Shown here: one piece after another, positions 25,785 to 38,511 of the stretch
Layout: each line of letters opens with the position of its first letter
How positions within the stretch are numbered: position 1 is the stretch's first letter
NCBI GenBank assembly: GCA_036852015.1
Contig: JAANDG010000495.1
Location: 46,398-110,397, forward strand
Direction of reading: 5' to 3'
DNA: 64,000 nt
Origin: Pelodera strongyloides
Lineage: Eukaryota > Nematoda > Chromadorea > Rhabditida > Rhabditidae
Made by a program: the position numbers and the translations under genes
The notes under the pieces: generated by a model
Seen by the model: only the letters and a program-made list of their open reading frames with translations
Databases searched by the model: none
What the model was told of the DNA's origin: nothing

Positions 25785-26817
25785 GGCTCCTGTTCAAGTC
25801 TACTCTGTGTTTCTTGATCATTATCCCGTGTGTTTGCGGGGGTAATAAACTTCACGGTGAACGTTCACAGATGCCACTGTTGTTTAAAGTTTAAAGAGCG
25901 GAAACACATATTCGCACCAGTAAACAAAGGCAGATCTCACCCAAAAAATTATCCCCAAAATTGAGCAATTGGCTCCTCGTCCTTGCTTCCTCCTTGTGCA
26001 ATTGTTTACGAGATTTTTAAAATTTCAACTTGCATACCCATGGTATCCTAATCATATGGGAGGTCACTGTTAACGCGACGCAACGCATCGCATAATAGTT
26101 CCTTAGCTTAGATATGTATATCACCATACAGTCACCTTTTTCTATTCTTTGTTTTAACAGTCTTTTTCAAATAATACTTATATATATTTTTAACGAGGTC
26201 CGTGTTTGACACGGTATTTATGTTCAAATTATTTAATCTTACTTTGGTACTGTTTATTAGTTATGTTTTTCACTATTATATTCCAAAATTATTTTACTTT
26301 ATGGTTTACAATTATCTCTCTATTATTGTTTGTTTATTGCAACACTTTTTGTTGGTAGTTATGCATGAAGTAATATTATCCAACTAACAATAAAATGGAA
26401 TAAGTGATTTAAAGGGTAACTCATTTTCCTTCTGTCAATAGGATTTTATTTGTGAATTTGCTTTTGAACTACGCGTACTTACGGCAAATATACATGCTTC
26501 TTATATATACGAACTCAGTTTGTCTGAAGTTTCTCGCAATTTATGCCTAGAAACCTTCGTGTGGATGTCTTTCCGTACTATACAATCTTACGAGCTGACT
26601 AAGCCAGCTGAACAGCTAATGAGCCTGGTAATTGTTGGTAATTGTAATTATCATTTTTTTCAGGTAATCGGTTCAAATCCCAATTGCCGTGACCTGCCCG
26701 CCGACACTGTATGCAACGGACCACTGAAGCCGGGCACCCCGTACAAGTTTAAACTTCGAATATTTACGGCGCCAAATCTCTGGACCGACACTTCGTATAG
26801 TCCTGTCGTGCAAACTG
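11463..26817 (+). CDS. dep-1: Ectodomain exons 1-27 of the receptor phosphatase: signal peptide and FN3 repeats
   Basis: Exon 1 encodes a short signal peptide: a basic start MVTRLRR, a leucine-rich core, then probable cleavage near GISQD. FN3-like units follow, roughly residues 35-140, 143-236, 237-330, 330-435, 440-570, 570-660 and 660-770, plus a longer membrane-proximal one. Hallmarks seen are the tyrosine-corner motifs LHPGHKY, LNPGRDY, VQPGRMY, LVPGDRY, LRKGACY, LRPFHKY and LTGGEEY, and the B-strand tryptophans VKLEWKV and VQLTWLP. Each FN3 unit is spread over two to four short exons. Intron lengths run from about 100 bp to 1.7 kb and the longer ones are swollen by repeats. No exon has a frameshift. 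I chose the ATG at 11463 because it opens directly into the signal peptide. Confidence 0.85.
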
Positions 26818-27319
26818 GTTAGTTTAATATTAATATTTCCTTTTTTGTTAAATTATGATTCTCTCATCTTGTCACTGGCCCCTTTACGTCATCTTATGGC
26901 TGGTATGTTAGGAAAAGTTAGATTTCCGACACTCGCGCGCAAATGCAATATTGGCGCCGCGAATTCGTCGCGCGACAGCTTTCGTTGCCGCGAATTCGTC
27001 GCGCGGCAGCTTTGGTTGCTGCGAATGCGTCGCCAACTTTTGGCATCGACAGAACTGCCTATACGTTGTATAGTGAATGATCGCGAAGTCCTTCCTCCAA
27101 TAGTTAGGCTTAACACCTTGCCGCTCTGTTTCTGCGGTTGCTTTCTTAATTGCTTGGGTGGGGAGTGGGGACGCTGCTCCACGGCTTGATAATTAATTGG
27201 TAGATTCTGCAGACGTTTAGAGCTTACGGGAAGTAGCATTGGCAGCTTTCTCGCTCTCTATAACCGTCTCTCTCTCTCTTTTTTTCTCTCTTCCCCTTCT
27301 CTCTCTCTTTCCCCTTCTC

Positions 27320-27389
<70 letters not shown>

Positions 27390-28426
27390 TCCGCCGGTAA
27401 TGTCTGTCGGGGCTGCAATCTTGAATGACGAGCAGTTGCGTTGTATTTATGTGTAGGAGAAATGATCCTCCCCGGTCATTGACATTTCCGGTTTTTCTCT
27501 ATTTCTCTGCTTCTCTAACTCTCTCTATATCTCTCCCTCTCCCTCCGTCCCTCTCTGTTTCTCACCACTCTCTCTCCCCTCTTTTTCCCTACAACTTTTG
27601 CTCGTTTATAACATATGGTGTAGTCTTGTGCATATGCTTCCTCATTTTCATAAAAAAAAGTATTTTATTATTATTTCTTCAACTCTCTCTATCTTTGTCT
27701 CTCCCACTCGCTCTGTCTCGCTGCCTCTTCTCTCTACCTCTCTACCTACCACTAATAATTCTACTTTATTTCTTTCACGTATACCGTGCAAACTTCTCTC
27801 TGATTTAGCATACCATTAGCACAACGTCATGTTTCATAATAATTATTATTCTGTTCACCTCATTGCTTTCATCGGTGCTTTTACCGAACGGGGGGGGAGA
27901 CATTATCTACTATCTATACGATTTTTACAGAAGTCTTGAAACGTGTTTAAAATTTGCATAAATAGTATCTTTTCATCTCTCTCTCTGCTCTCTCTGTCTC
28001 TCTTAACTCCTGTCTTCTTTATTATACCAATATCCTTTGGGAGGTAGCACTTCCTTGATAAAACGAATCGTAACTTAATTTTCTATTTTAATTAAATTTC
28101 TCCGAAAATTCATTCACTCATTGTTGAAGTTATATGCATTGCTGAAGTTGTATCTATGAAAATGATAACCGTATCGTCGCAGAGAATAGGCTGAATAGGG
28201 ACTACTGTGCGGAAGTCAAAGAAACGTTATTTACAACTACAACCCAGAAGTTCACAAGAGTCCAATAGTGAACTCCTGCGGGTTACCCGTGACGTTATCG
28301 TCACTAGTTTCTGTATGCGTTTTGGCTTACTTAACCGGAGACCCAACTGCTTACGACGAGCACAACCCTCTCTATCTCTACCTCTTCTACCTCTCTCTAT
28401 CTCTCTCTCTTTATACCTGTATGTCC

Positions 28427-28461
<35 letters not shown>

Positions 28462-30425
28462 TACTCTCTCTCTCTCTTCATTCTCATCCTGACGTAACTT
28501 ATCGTCAAAAGTTCTTAAAGCTAGTCGCCATCATTTTGTACTTCACTTGTCACATTCCACCAATTTCGGGCAACTGATTCTCAATAAAAAGTTCCAATTC
28601 TACCTATAACTTTTAAAATTTTATAAAAAAAGTCTTATTATAAACATCAATTAAAGCACATCCTTGCTGAAAGTTTGAATTTCTATCTAAGCATTGTAAT
28701 TTCAATTTTTTTTTTCATTGGGATATTTCTCGTGAGCTCGCCCTTTAAAGCGAAATACCTGCCGGTTTTTGAATCGAGTAGACCAGCATTCTTATGCAGC
28801 GTATGCAAATGTACATAAATTAGAATAAAAAATCGAGCTAAATTCGAGCAAATTAACATAAATACATAAGAATTCAGTTGTACACGATGGGCTTCTAAAA
28901 CCGGCCGGTATTTCGCTTTAACATTACATGGATTCAATATTCAAAATATGTCCAATTACGACATTGGGATATTATTATTATTACTTCTTTCTCTCCCTCT
29001 CCTCGTTCTTTAACCATCCACGTTCACCAGTGGCTTTGTAACATATTACAGCGCTCGCACTAGCGACAATAGTTGTAAATCATGAGTCGCCGTTTTTTTT
29101 AATTATTGCGCCCTAAGATTGTATCCTAACAACGTGAAACTTTGGCCCGTACGCGGCCAAAAAAAATTATGGCCTATGCATAGCGGCCCACCCATTTCGT
29201 TCGCAATGTAGGCGGCACACCGGCCAAGTTTCCTCAGCGACGGGGGAGCGCGTGTTGCGTGCTTCCTTATGGCGGAGGAGCAATAGTAGGCTAATTGAGT
29301 GATCCAACTGCACCGCTTAACGCTTCACCCAATATATCTTGACTTCTGAGGTTGAAGTTTTCCATAAATGCTTTGTTCTATAAAGGTATAGAAAGTAGGG
29401 AGTGAGGGAGAGGAGAGGGAAGTAGAGAGGGAGATGGATAGAGGCAGGGAGATAGAGAGAGAAGTAGAGAGGTAGAGTGAAAGCTTTGCAAACATTGCCC
29501 GGGAGGGGGTAATTTTTCCCTCGAAATTGCACGTGGGCGAATTCGATTTCACGTTGTCCGGTAGCCGGCAGTTGTTGTTGCTAATTTTCTTTCTTTAGCG
29601 TTTTTTTTTTCTTTTTCTTTTTTTAAAGTGGTTTTGTTCACTTTATCCCTTGTGCTGTACGGGGTATCCTCATATTGCATAGATTACTGCTTGCTGGAGT
29701 TTTAAAGCGGTATAACGGCCAGTTTTTGAAGCGGATTTTGGCTAACTGCATTCCCGTGCATCGTATGCAAATGAGTATGATTAGGATAACAAATCGAGCT
29801 CAATTCGAGCTCAGAGTGCAGTTGTCCATGATAAGTTTCCATTCTCCACCGAGAAAAAAAAGTTCCCCTGAATTTACTTGCACAGAATGTCCGGAATTTC
29901 AGAAGTATGGCTGTGAAAATCGCATTTTGCAACACCTAGAACTCAGCGTTATTCTCCGGCAAACTGTTCCATCGAAGTTTAAAGGCCAGTATGTCCGGCT
30001 TCAGAAATGCCCCGGTCCCCGGTGCACCGTTTCTGCGGATTTCGGTTGACAAAAACCGGTGCTCTTTATCTTTATCTCTTTATCATCAAAACTCAAAACT
30101 GCGTGCAGAAAATCGGAACGTATCGTAGTTTCGTATTTTACTTCGTTGTAAGAACGAAGGATGCATATGCATATCCCATTTCCTACAAGAGAGGTGCGAT
30201 CCTAAACCCCACATGTACCCTAGGGCCTAGGGCAGGGTCCTACAAATACATGATAATTTCGCCTCTTTTACGCAATATTGTTCACGAAAATTGTGTTTTC
30301 CAAGTTTTTCCACCCCGCGTAGGCGTCCCCCCATTCAGGGCACAAGAGAATGAGAAGACGTAATTTTCGTTCAAGTTGTGCTCAAGTCCGTTGTGTGCAC
30401 CCACTTCTATTCTCCTTTAAATCAG

Positions 30426-30457
<32 letters not shown>

Positions 30458-33400
30458 TTACTCTCTCTCTTTCTCCCTCCCTCTCATTTCTGAATTGCGC
30501 TCGTTAAAGTGGTTAGAAAAGCGTAGGGAGAATAAAGAATTCGTCTCTTAGAAGAAGCGAACCATCAAGTATTCAGAAGACTTGTTGTGGATTTTGAGAG
30601 GGACGGAGAGAGGGATAAAGATAGGGAGCGAGGGAGGGAGGTAGAGCTAGCACGGGAACAGACGCTCATTGTGTTGCGTCTTAAACTTCAGCACCTCTAT
30701 ATATTTATTAGCAGGTTTTAAGTTATCTAACTGATTTGAACCCATCCAAAACAAGTTATATAATCATAATCATAGAATAGGTAGAATTTTACGCTTAGTA
30801 TGACTCCCGTTAAGACAGTTTGGACAGAGTTAAACCAAATGTTTATGTCATAGTTATACCTTGCGCAATGTAAGGAGACCTATTACTCGATTTCTTGGGC
30901 GTAAAGCGCAAAAAATCTGCCGTGAGTGGCTGTGCTGGCCCTCACATCTATCTAACCCATTTGAAGCCCTTCATAACAATTATGTAACTATAGCTATACG
31001 TAAACTGCCAGTAAATATTAGGGAAATTTCATAAAACTCCGCGAGTGGGCGTTGAAGCCGGCCCGTTAGCACGCCTTTTTTGGTCCCAATTCTGCACGGT
31101 GCTTATTCGGTTACGACGCAACCGCAAATTTGTCTCTGGAGACTTTTTGTGCAAGAAAAGAGGAGATGTGAAGAAAACGACGATGCCTGAAAGAAGATAA
31201 GGACCATATAAGGCATCAGGAGGTGCAGAAGGTGGCCCTATGTACGCCGACCTCACGCCCACGATCTGTTCGAGTTACGGTAGTCTTAGCAACGCTTAGG
31301 ATACGGTAGTTCTACCCCGCAAGATACCCGCTTACCAAGATAAGACAACGCGTGAGATACTATCTGTAGGAGTAGTATTCCAACTACGGTGTTCTAGCGC
31401 TGGTTAGGCAACGCGGCTGCGCACATATTTTGTTACTTTCTCCGTTGAATGTTAGCGTGTGGTTATATCTTCTTCCGCGGATAAGTAGTTTCCGCGAACC
31501 ACTAATTTTAGTATATCCCTACCACCGTATACCTCAATAAAGGGAGTGTGGTGCTCCATAGGATCATCACTCCTGGCGCCTTCCTAACCAATTCACCAAG
31601 GTTCTAATTTAGACTAAGTCGTATACTTCTATTACGTCGAGAACATCTGCAGTCTGCAGTGTTCGGTTCTGTAGCCCATGAATCTTGGATTCGTCTCTCC
31701 GGTGCCTTACGTTGACGAAGTATAGATAAACCCCCACGAGTTCTTGCGACCATTTCGCTTTATGCTCAGTAATTTGCATATAATACATATGTAGCTGGCC
31801 GCTATACTCCACATATATCACGTGGCACACCACTTTAAAGGTGTATTCCCCAAATGCATCCACCTCCGCACCTCTTCTCACACCACCAAAACTACGGGGG
31901 CTTCTCATTTTCCGTAGTTTTGTTTATGCTCCCCCTCTAGACGTCTGCCCTCCAGGGGCCCGCCACCTTGAAGACGTCGTTGTCTCTAGAACTCTAACCG
32001 GAATTGACGTTCTTTGCCCCCGGCTCGTTCACAACTTTGAGTAGGTGGCTTATGTCTTAAGTGTGGAGCGCGATCCTCCTTATCTTCAACCGCGCCCCCG
32101 TATAAATTCCCGGAAACTCCCAAACTACCCCGATTTCCCCGGGTAGTTTGGGAGTTTCCGGGAATTACTGCCCTTGTCTTCTTAGTTTCTGGATTATCGC
32201 TTAGGCGTCACAAAGCGGGAAATTTCCCTTCAAGTTATGGACTGGGAAATATTCCCAGAAGCTTGATAAGAAACTATTTTTGTATGGAGAGCTGAAGGGG
32301 CAAATCCATTCTTAAAGAAGTAACATTTAATTTCACTGTTTTTTCCTTTCATCTTGTGTTTACAATATTTTCTTTCCAGCCAGTCATTTATCTATGTTTT
32401 GCTTCCAACTTTGCACTGAAAGAAGGTTTTGGCGCGCGGGCGGCGTCGTATAATTTAGCCGCGCCGCAATATCGTCACGCACCAACGTGGTGCCAACAGT
32501 GAGCCGCTCTGTGCGAATAGAAAGATACAGTATTTTTATATTATAATTAAAGTACACTATTTCAGAGCATCTACCGTCTGGCTTCACACTCCGAGCGGCT
32601 GCACTCTCGCTCAGCGCCGTTGTACTTTTCGGTCTGCTCTGCGTTCTCTGCCTGACGATTTGGAACCGCTCGAAGAGTAAACGGTGGGTGATTTTTACAG
32701 TGATTTATAGTTTACAGTTTGTCGTTTGAGTTTACGTTCTTTGATGTTCTTTGCTCTTATTAGTACTTTTAATGTGTGCTTTATTGGTTTCCTTTTTCCA
32801 TTTCAATTTATATATGCATCGTACCCAAGCGCTAACGACAGTACCCTCTTATTTCCTATATCCTTTGTCCTTAGTAGCATCGTGTTGCTTCATTCACTTC
32901 TTCCTGACCTATCCGAATCCGATATCTTGGTACCGTACATTATTTTCATATATTTTGACATATACGGTACATGATACGATATGGTAACCTAGTCAGAAGC
33001 GCGTTCCCTTTAACTTGGATGCCATCCGTGATTATAGTCATAAGCTTATAACCAGATTAATCATGCCTAGTAATACAAATATTATTGTTATTATTATTTT
33101 ATAGTTATTTATTTATTAAATAACATTAAATATTAAATATTATTATTAAATAATTTATCAAGTAAATAGTCCGCGCTCTCTCAATACTAGTGACTAGTCC
33201 ACGTAGAGGCGCACAGGAAAGAGGAAAGCATAGCACAAAAAATACAAGTGATCTCTTTTGTTGTAGGATTAAACACTTTTTTTGTTATTGATAATCTATG
33301 AATCAGAGATTGTTTACGCTTTTATGGACAAAGACTTGTGCTATGATTAATTTACGTAAACTTTACTATTATATTTATTAAAATATATAAGCTACAATAT

Positions 33401-34909
33401 AATCCTTTGTTAGCGCGATAGCGATAACATAGTTTGGGTTTAGCTGTTCACATTAAAGCAGTATTGTACCTACTTTGGGAAATTTGCGCATGATACGCGT
33501 ATCCTATGTATACTATGCAAATTCCGGCACCAAATTTACATAGGATACATAGGATATGTGTATCATTTGCAAATTTCCCAAAGTAGGTACAATACTGTGA
33601 ATGCGAGTAACTTTGGGCAAAAGATGTGCCATGAAAATATCCCATTATATAATTCAGTATGATTTGCCTTTGCGCACGTAAATTTTAATGTGAGACTTTT
33701 CTAGGCTGGTTGCATTTTGATACCATAACCATACTCTCACTCTGTAGTAGTACAGTGTAACTACCGTACGGTTTTCTATACCCACCACCAATTTTAAATT
33801 CCCGCCCATCAAAATATAATATTGTTGCGACTTTAATTTCATCCCTTTATGGTTCCGCCTCTATGTGGTGGTTCTACCAGTTTTTTTTTGAACATTCGAC
33901 GGCAATTATATTTTTTTATTGGCAACCATTTGGTGACCGACACCGACTATATGGCCTAAATTACAGGTTACGGTAGTGATTGGTAGACGGCCGATAATTG
34001 CAGAGCAATTACATTTATCAGGGTGTAATTGCCTAGGCGCAAGTTATTGGGGTTCATTTTTTTTTTTTTGAAAAATACGCGTCTTTGTACCCTTGCGTGG
34101 GCGCTTTCCTGTTAGTTGCTCAAAGACCTCCGTGCGTTTTAAACACTCAGAATATTATAGTGAGAGCCCGAATGTGCGACGTAAAAGGCAGAAGAACATG
34201 TACGTAATCAGAGGTTAGAGGCCGTATTCACCAACACGCAGGGAGCCCTCCCCGGGCCTCCCCGGGAGGGAACTAAAGAGGGCGTAGAGAGTGCGAGAGC
34301 AGAAGAGATTCATAGCGCTCGTGAGCCTAGGGAGGGCTCCCTGCGTGTTGGTGAATACGGCCTCAGAACCATGAATAGTACTAATAGGAGCAAATAACAA
34401 AACGGAAACGAACCGGACCCCGGTGCCCCATTTCTGCGGGGTTCGGTTGATATAACCCGGTCCTCTTGATCTTTTATCTTTATCTATTCTGGGTGAGTTT
34501 TTGTCTGAAGCCTACTCTCTGTTCGTCATCCAGTATTTGCGCATAAATCATTATCCTTGATGTATACTATACGTACCATGATAAGCACCAGGCAATTGGA
34601 TTGTGTTAATTGCCCTGCTGGAGGATGATAATTGCCCTCGTGACGTCATTATTCTATGAATCGCGTGACGACGTCTATGATTCTTTTGCCGCACGTCCAT
34701 TAAATATAAGTGTTTGTCGTCGCGCACCTTCACACCCAATTAGAATAATTTGAGTTGCCGGGAGCGTCTCGTAGTACATAGTAGAATACGTGATATTTAT
34801 GCATTCATATAAAGTCAGGAGCTATTCGCACACGCACTGACACACAAACATACATACATACACATACGCACATATACACATACACACACGCACACAAACA
34901 CACACACAC

Positions 34910-34961
<52 letters not shown>

Positions 34962-37617
34962 GCGCGCCTCTTATGGTAGAGATAGAAAATGGAAAATCTC
35001 AATATCTCATAATCATGTTCCTTATGCGCTTATGCCAATATATAAAGTTCTAAGGACTAAGGAGATTAAACAACAATCGCGAGCCAATCTTTAATGTTTC
35101 GAGGTTATCTACGTAGCACTCTAATTTTTCGATAATTTAATTACGTTCAAATACGGGGATCAACTTCTAATCTTTATCCAATTTACGTCAAAAGTGTTTT
35201 TTCCTCTCTGTTTTTCTCATTAGAAACTCTCTCTCAGGTCACTTTACGCCGTTGTTTTTGAATCGCATTTTTTCCTAGTTTATATCTGTGCTCCCTAAGG
35301 AGTTTCCGCGTCACGGCGTTAATTGACTGCGCACAAAAACAACCCCGAGCTAATTATCGGGTAATTTTTTCTTAGTCTTATTAGATCTTAAAGTAGTATG
35401 ACACGTGATTTGTAGGAGTGCACTGGACAACTGTGCTCTCATGTATCATGTAAACTTGTGTGCCATTTTTTTTTGCATTCGAAGCATGTAGCATGTAGTA
35501 GGTGTATGCGCCTCACAAACCACGTGTCATATCATTTTAATATCATCAATCGATATATTCAAATATTCCTTACCGATCGATAGACACGTTCGTTTCTCTC
35601 TGCGAACCTCCACTCCCTCTTTTTTTTTAGTGCTCCCACACTTTGTGTGTATGTATGTGCGTTGTAAGTTCAAAGGGTATCCGGTTTCTCACCTCAAAAA
35701 CGGCGCAACAAAACACGCCAACGTTGACGTATTTTGGGTTGGCCTTGACGCACTTTCAGGTTTTACTTTTAGAAAGTTTGCTTGACAAAAGTATTCTTAG
35801 AATTTTCGAAATTGGCGATTTGAAAATAGGACTTGACATTCATTCAGAGTACGTAACATTACGCTAGTGTGGATTCTTGTTTGGGCGTAACTGTGTGAAT
35901 TGTGAATTGGGAATTTTGAGACCGGATAGATTAAAACTCGCATGTGTGCGGCGTTGCACAGGCGCTGGCCGCGACGATGTCGCGCACTATCCGCGTCTCA
36001 CGACTGATTGCTTACCATTAGCGTAGTAATGTGACTCCTTTTCAATTATATTCAAATTTGCTTATGTAATTATGATGCACTTTCAGGTTGGTAGCGCTGC
36101 TTTTTTTTGAATTACAAGGAAAAAATCCTCCTTTTACAGCTCTATTACTTAGCGACTTCGTAACAGATTTTATTAGAAACTAGTCTCCAATTTCCTTTAA
36201 CTTTATTTCTTACTATCACTTTAATATCATTTTTTACGCATTCATTTGATTCTTTCAAATATAGATGTATATTTATTCCTCTTTTGCAAAGCCCATTTTT
36301 CCGAGCCATTGCCCTCGGCTGGTAATTTGTCAGTGTCACCAACCCAGCCATCACTGGGTGTTGTTTGGGGCTTATTTTGGGACCCTAAGGGCCACATTTA
36401 GCCGCCACCCCCTCGCCCACCCAGGCCTATCTATTAGGGGGGGGGGGGTATGGGCATGGGGTGCGCGCCTGCTAGAAGCCCTCTAGTGGCCACCGGGCGG
36501 GCAATCTAACTCCTTTGAAGTTGGACAATTGAAGGTTGTGCACAATTTAACCAAAAATGCTTTCTTTATTCAAGTCTGTATGTGATTTAAAGTGAAATGA
36601 CAATTCGTTGTGCACTGTGTGCGCGCAGCTTCTCCTTAAGGGCACATAAAGGAAGTCAAAGCACGCACCATATCGCGTTAATGATGGCTGTGAAACTCCT
36701 CCGCGTTCGCTATGCTCCCTTTGAAACCCTTCAATTTTCATGGGCCCGCACCATATCGCTTTAATGATGGCTGTGAAACTCCTCCGCGTTCGCTATGCTC
36801 CCTTTGAAACCCTTCAATTTTCATGGGCGGTGGATATGCCTATTTTTGGTCGGGCTTTCATAAAAGGCGCGCCAGCTCCCTTTGAAACCCTTCAATTTTC
36901 ATGGGCGGTGGATATGCCTATTTTTGGTCGGGCTTTCATAAAAGGCGCGCCAGCAGAAGCAATAAGCGTATTTCATTTTTGATATCCACCCACTATGAAT
37001 GACATTTGGAGGGGGAAAGAGAGAGAGTGAGAGAGGGAGAGATAGGGAATGAGAGAGGGGGGTAGAGGGAGAGAGAGAGGGAGAGAGAGGGAGAGTGAGA
37101 GAGAGAGAAGGAGAGGGAGAAGACTCTGCATGTTTTAGTAGTTGACGTCCAGAAAAATGGACAAAAAAAAATTCTGAGGCAATGTGGCTTGCGCGTATGC
37201 AGTTTTTTCTTCGGAATATTAAAATATGTCATATTGTACAAAATTGGAATAGGGGAGCAAAGATCGTTTACCATACATGTGCACGCCATTTTGGATTTGT
37301 AATGACACAGTCATGCGTTTAATATCACGTTTTATTAACTTATGAAAATGTGCAAACTCTGTAGACTCTTGCACTTGCACTATTAGTTTAACACTATGAT
37401 TCTCTATGGTTAAATCTCTCTCTTTCTCTCTCCTCTCTCTCTCGCTCTCCTCTATCTCTCTCTCTCTCGATTTAGCATGAATATACTAGAAGCTTGACAT
37501 ATTGTGCTATTGCTTGTGTAATCTTTTATATTTTCCTCATAAAAAACTTTGTATCACTAAAATTATCTTACGCGTATAAGCATAACAAGAAACGTTTTGT
37601 TTCATTATATATATATC

Positions 37618-37688
<71 letters not shown>

Positions 37689-38431
37689 CACTCATAAGTG
37701 TCTATACAACACGCTTGACTTCCAAGGTTGTATCATCTAAGTTATTTAATAATTAGATAAATAAATATAGATGCCCATAAGGGTTCATACTCTAATGTAG
37801 TAGACAAAAAAGTGTTATGTTTCACACAGGAGCGCATATGTACTCATAAAATTATCCTTGATTTTTGCTAGGATTTTTGCAAGAAATTTAAAGCGAAATA
37901 CCGGCCGGTTTTTGCAACGCATCGTGGTCAACTGCATTCTTGCGTATTTAAGCTAATTTGCTCGAATTTAGCTCGATTTTTTACAATTTATGTTCATTTG
38001 CATAAGCTTCATAAGAATGCTGGTGTACTCGATGTGTTTCAAATACCGGCCGGTATTTCGCTTTATAAACTTGACCCTTCCATGGATATTCACTGAATAA
38101 ACTAAACGAAATATGCCGATCATGGTTATGTCATAAATTCATTACACATTTCTTATTTTGTGGAAATAATGCAACCTCGTTGAAACAAATTCCAAAATGT
38201 CTTGCATCCGTATAGCCTTTGTAAGTCTATTGGTGTTTTTTTTGTTATTCGTTCTCAACTCTGTTTTGCGCCTCGATTTTGTTTGTTCGTATTGTATATA
38301 CGTACAGTTCTTTCCTGCGCTCCGATTTTCTATATTTATTGCTGTGAACCTCGTCGAGTGTTTATTTTCGTGGGTTTCTTTGTTCATTTTGAGAGAGAGA
38401 GAGAGAGAGATAGAGAGAGAGAGATAGAGAT

Positions 38432-38511
<80 letters not shown>

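Larger units (their letters stand above)
26818..32565. other. 5.7-kb intron 27 between ectodomain and transmembrane exon
   Basis: GT at 26818 and AG at 32564-32565. It contains a CG-rich 31-bp minisatellite (26948-27048), a long CT tract (27258-27391), smaller CT blocks, A-type and C-type palindromes, a copy of the CCCCGGTGC repeat (30009-30090), a perfect hairpin (32105-32166) and a GC-rich stretch at 29140-29280. I see no additional exon that joins in phase. Confidence 0.75.

Noticed and set aside
29675..30049. 124-codon ORF with several cysteines
   Set aside because: It overlaps a C/A palindrome fragment and the CCCCGGTGC repeat; there is no start context or splice partner.
34805..35002. 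Cys/Val-rich ORF
   Set aside because: Translation of a CA/GT repeat; likewise the frames at 52456, 55761 and 63265.
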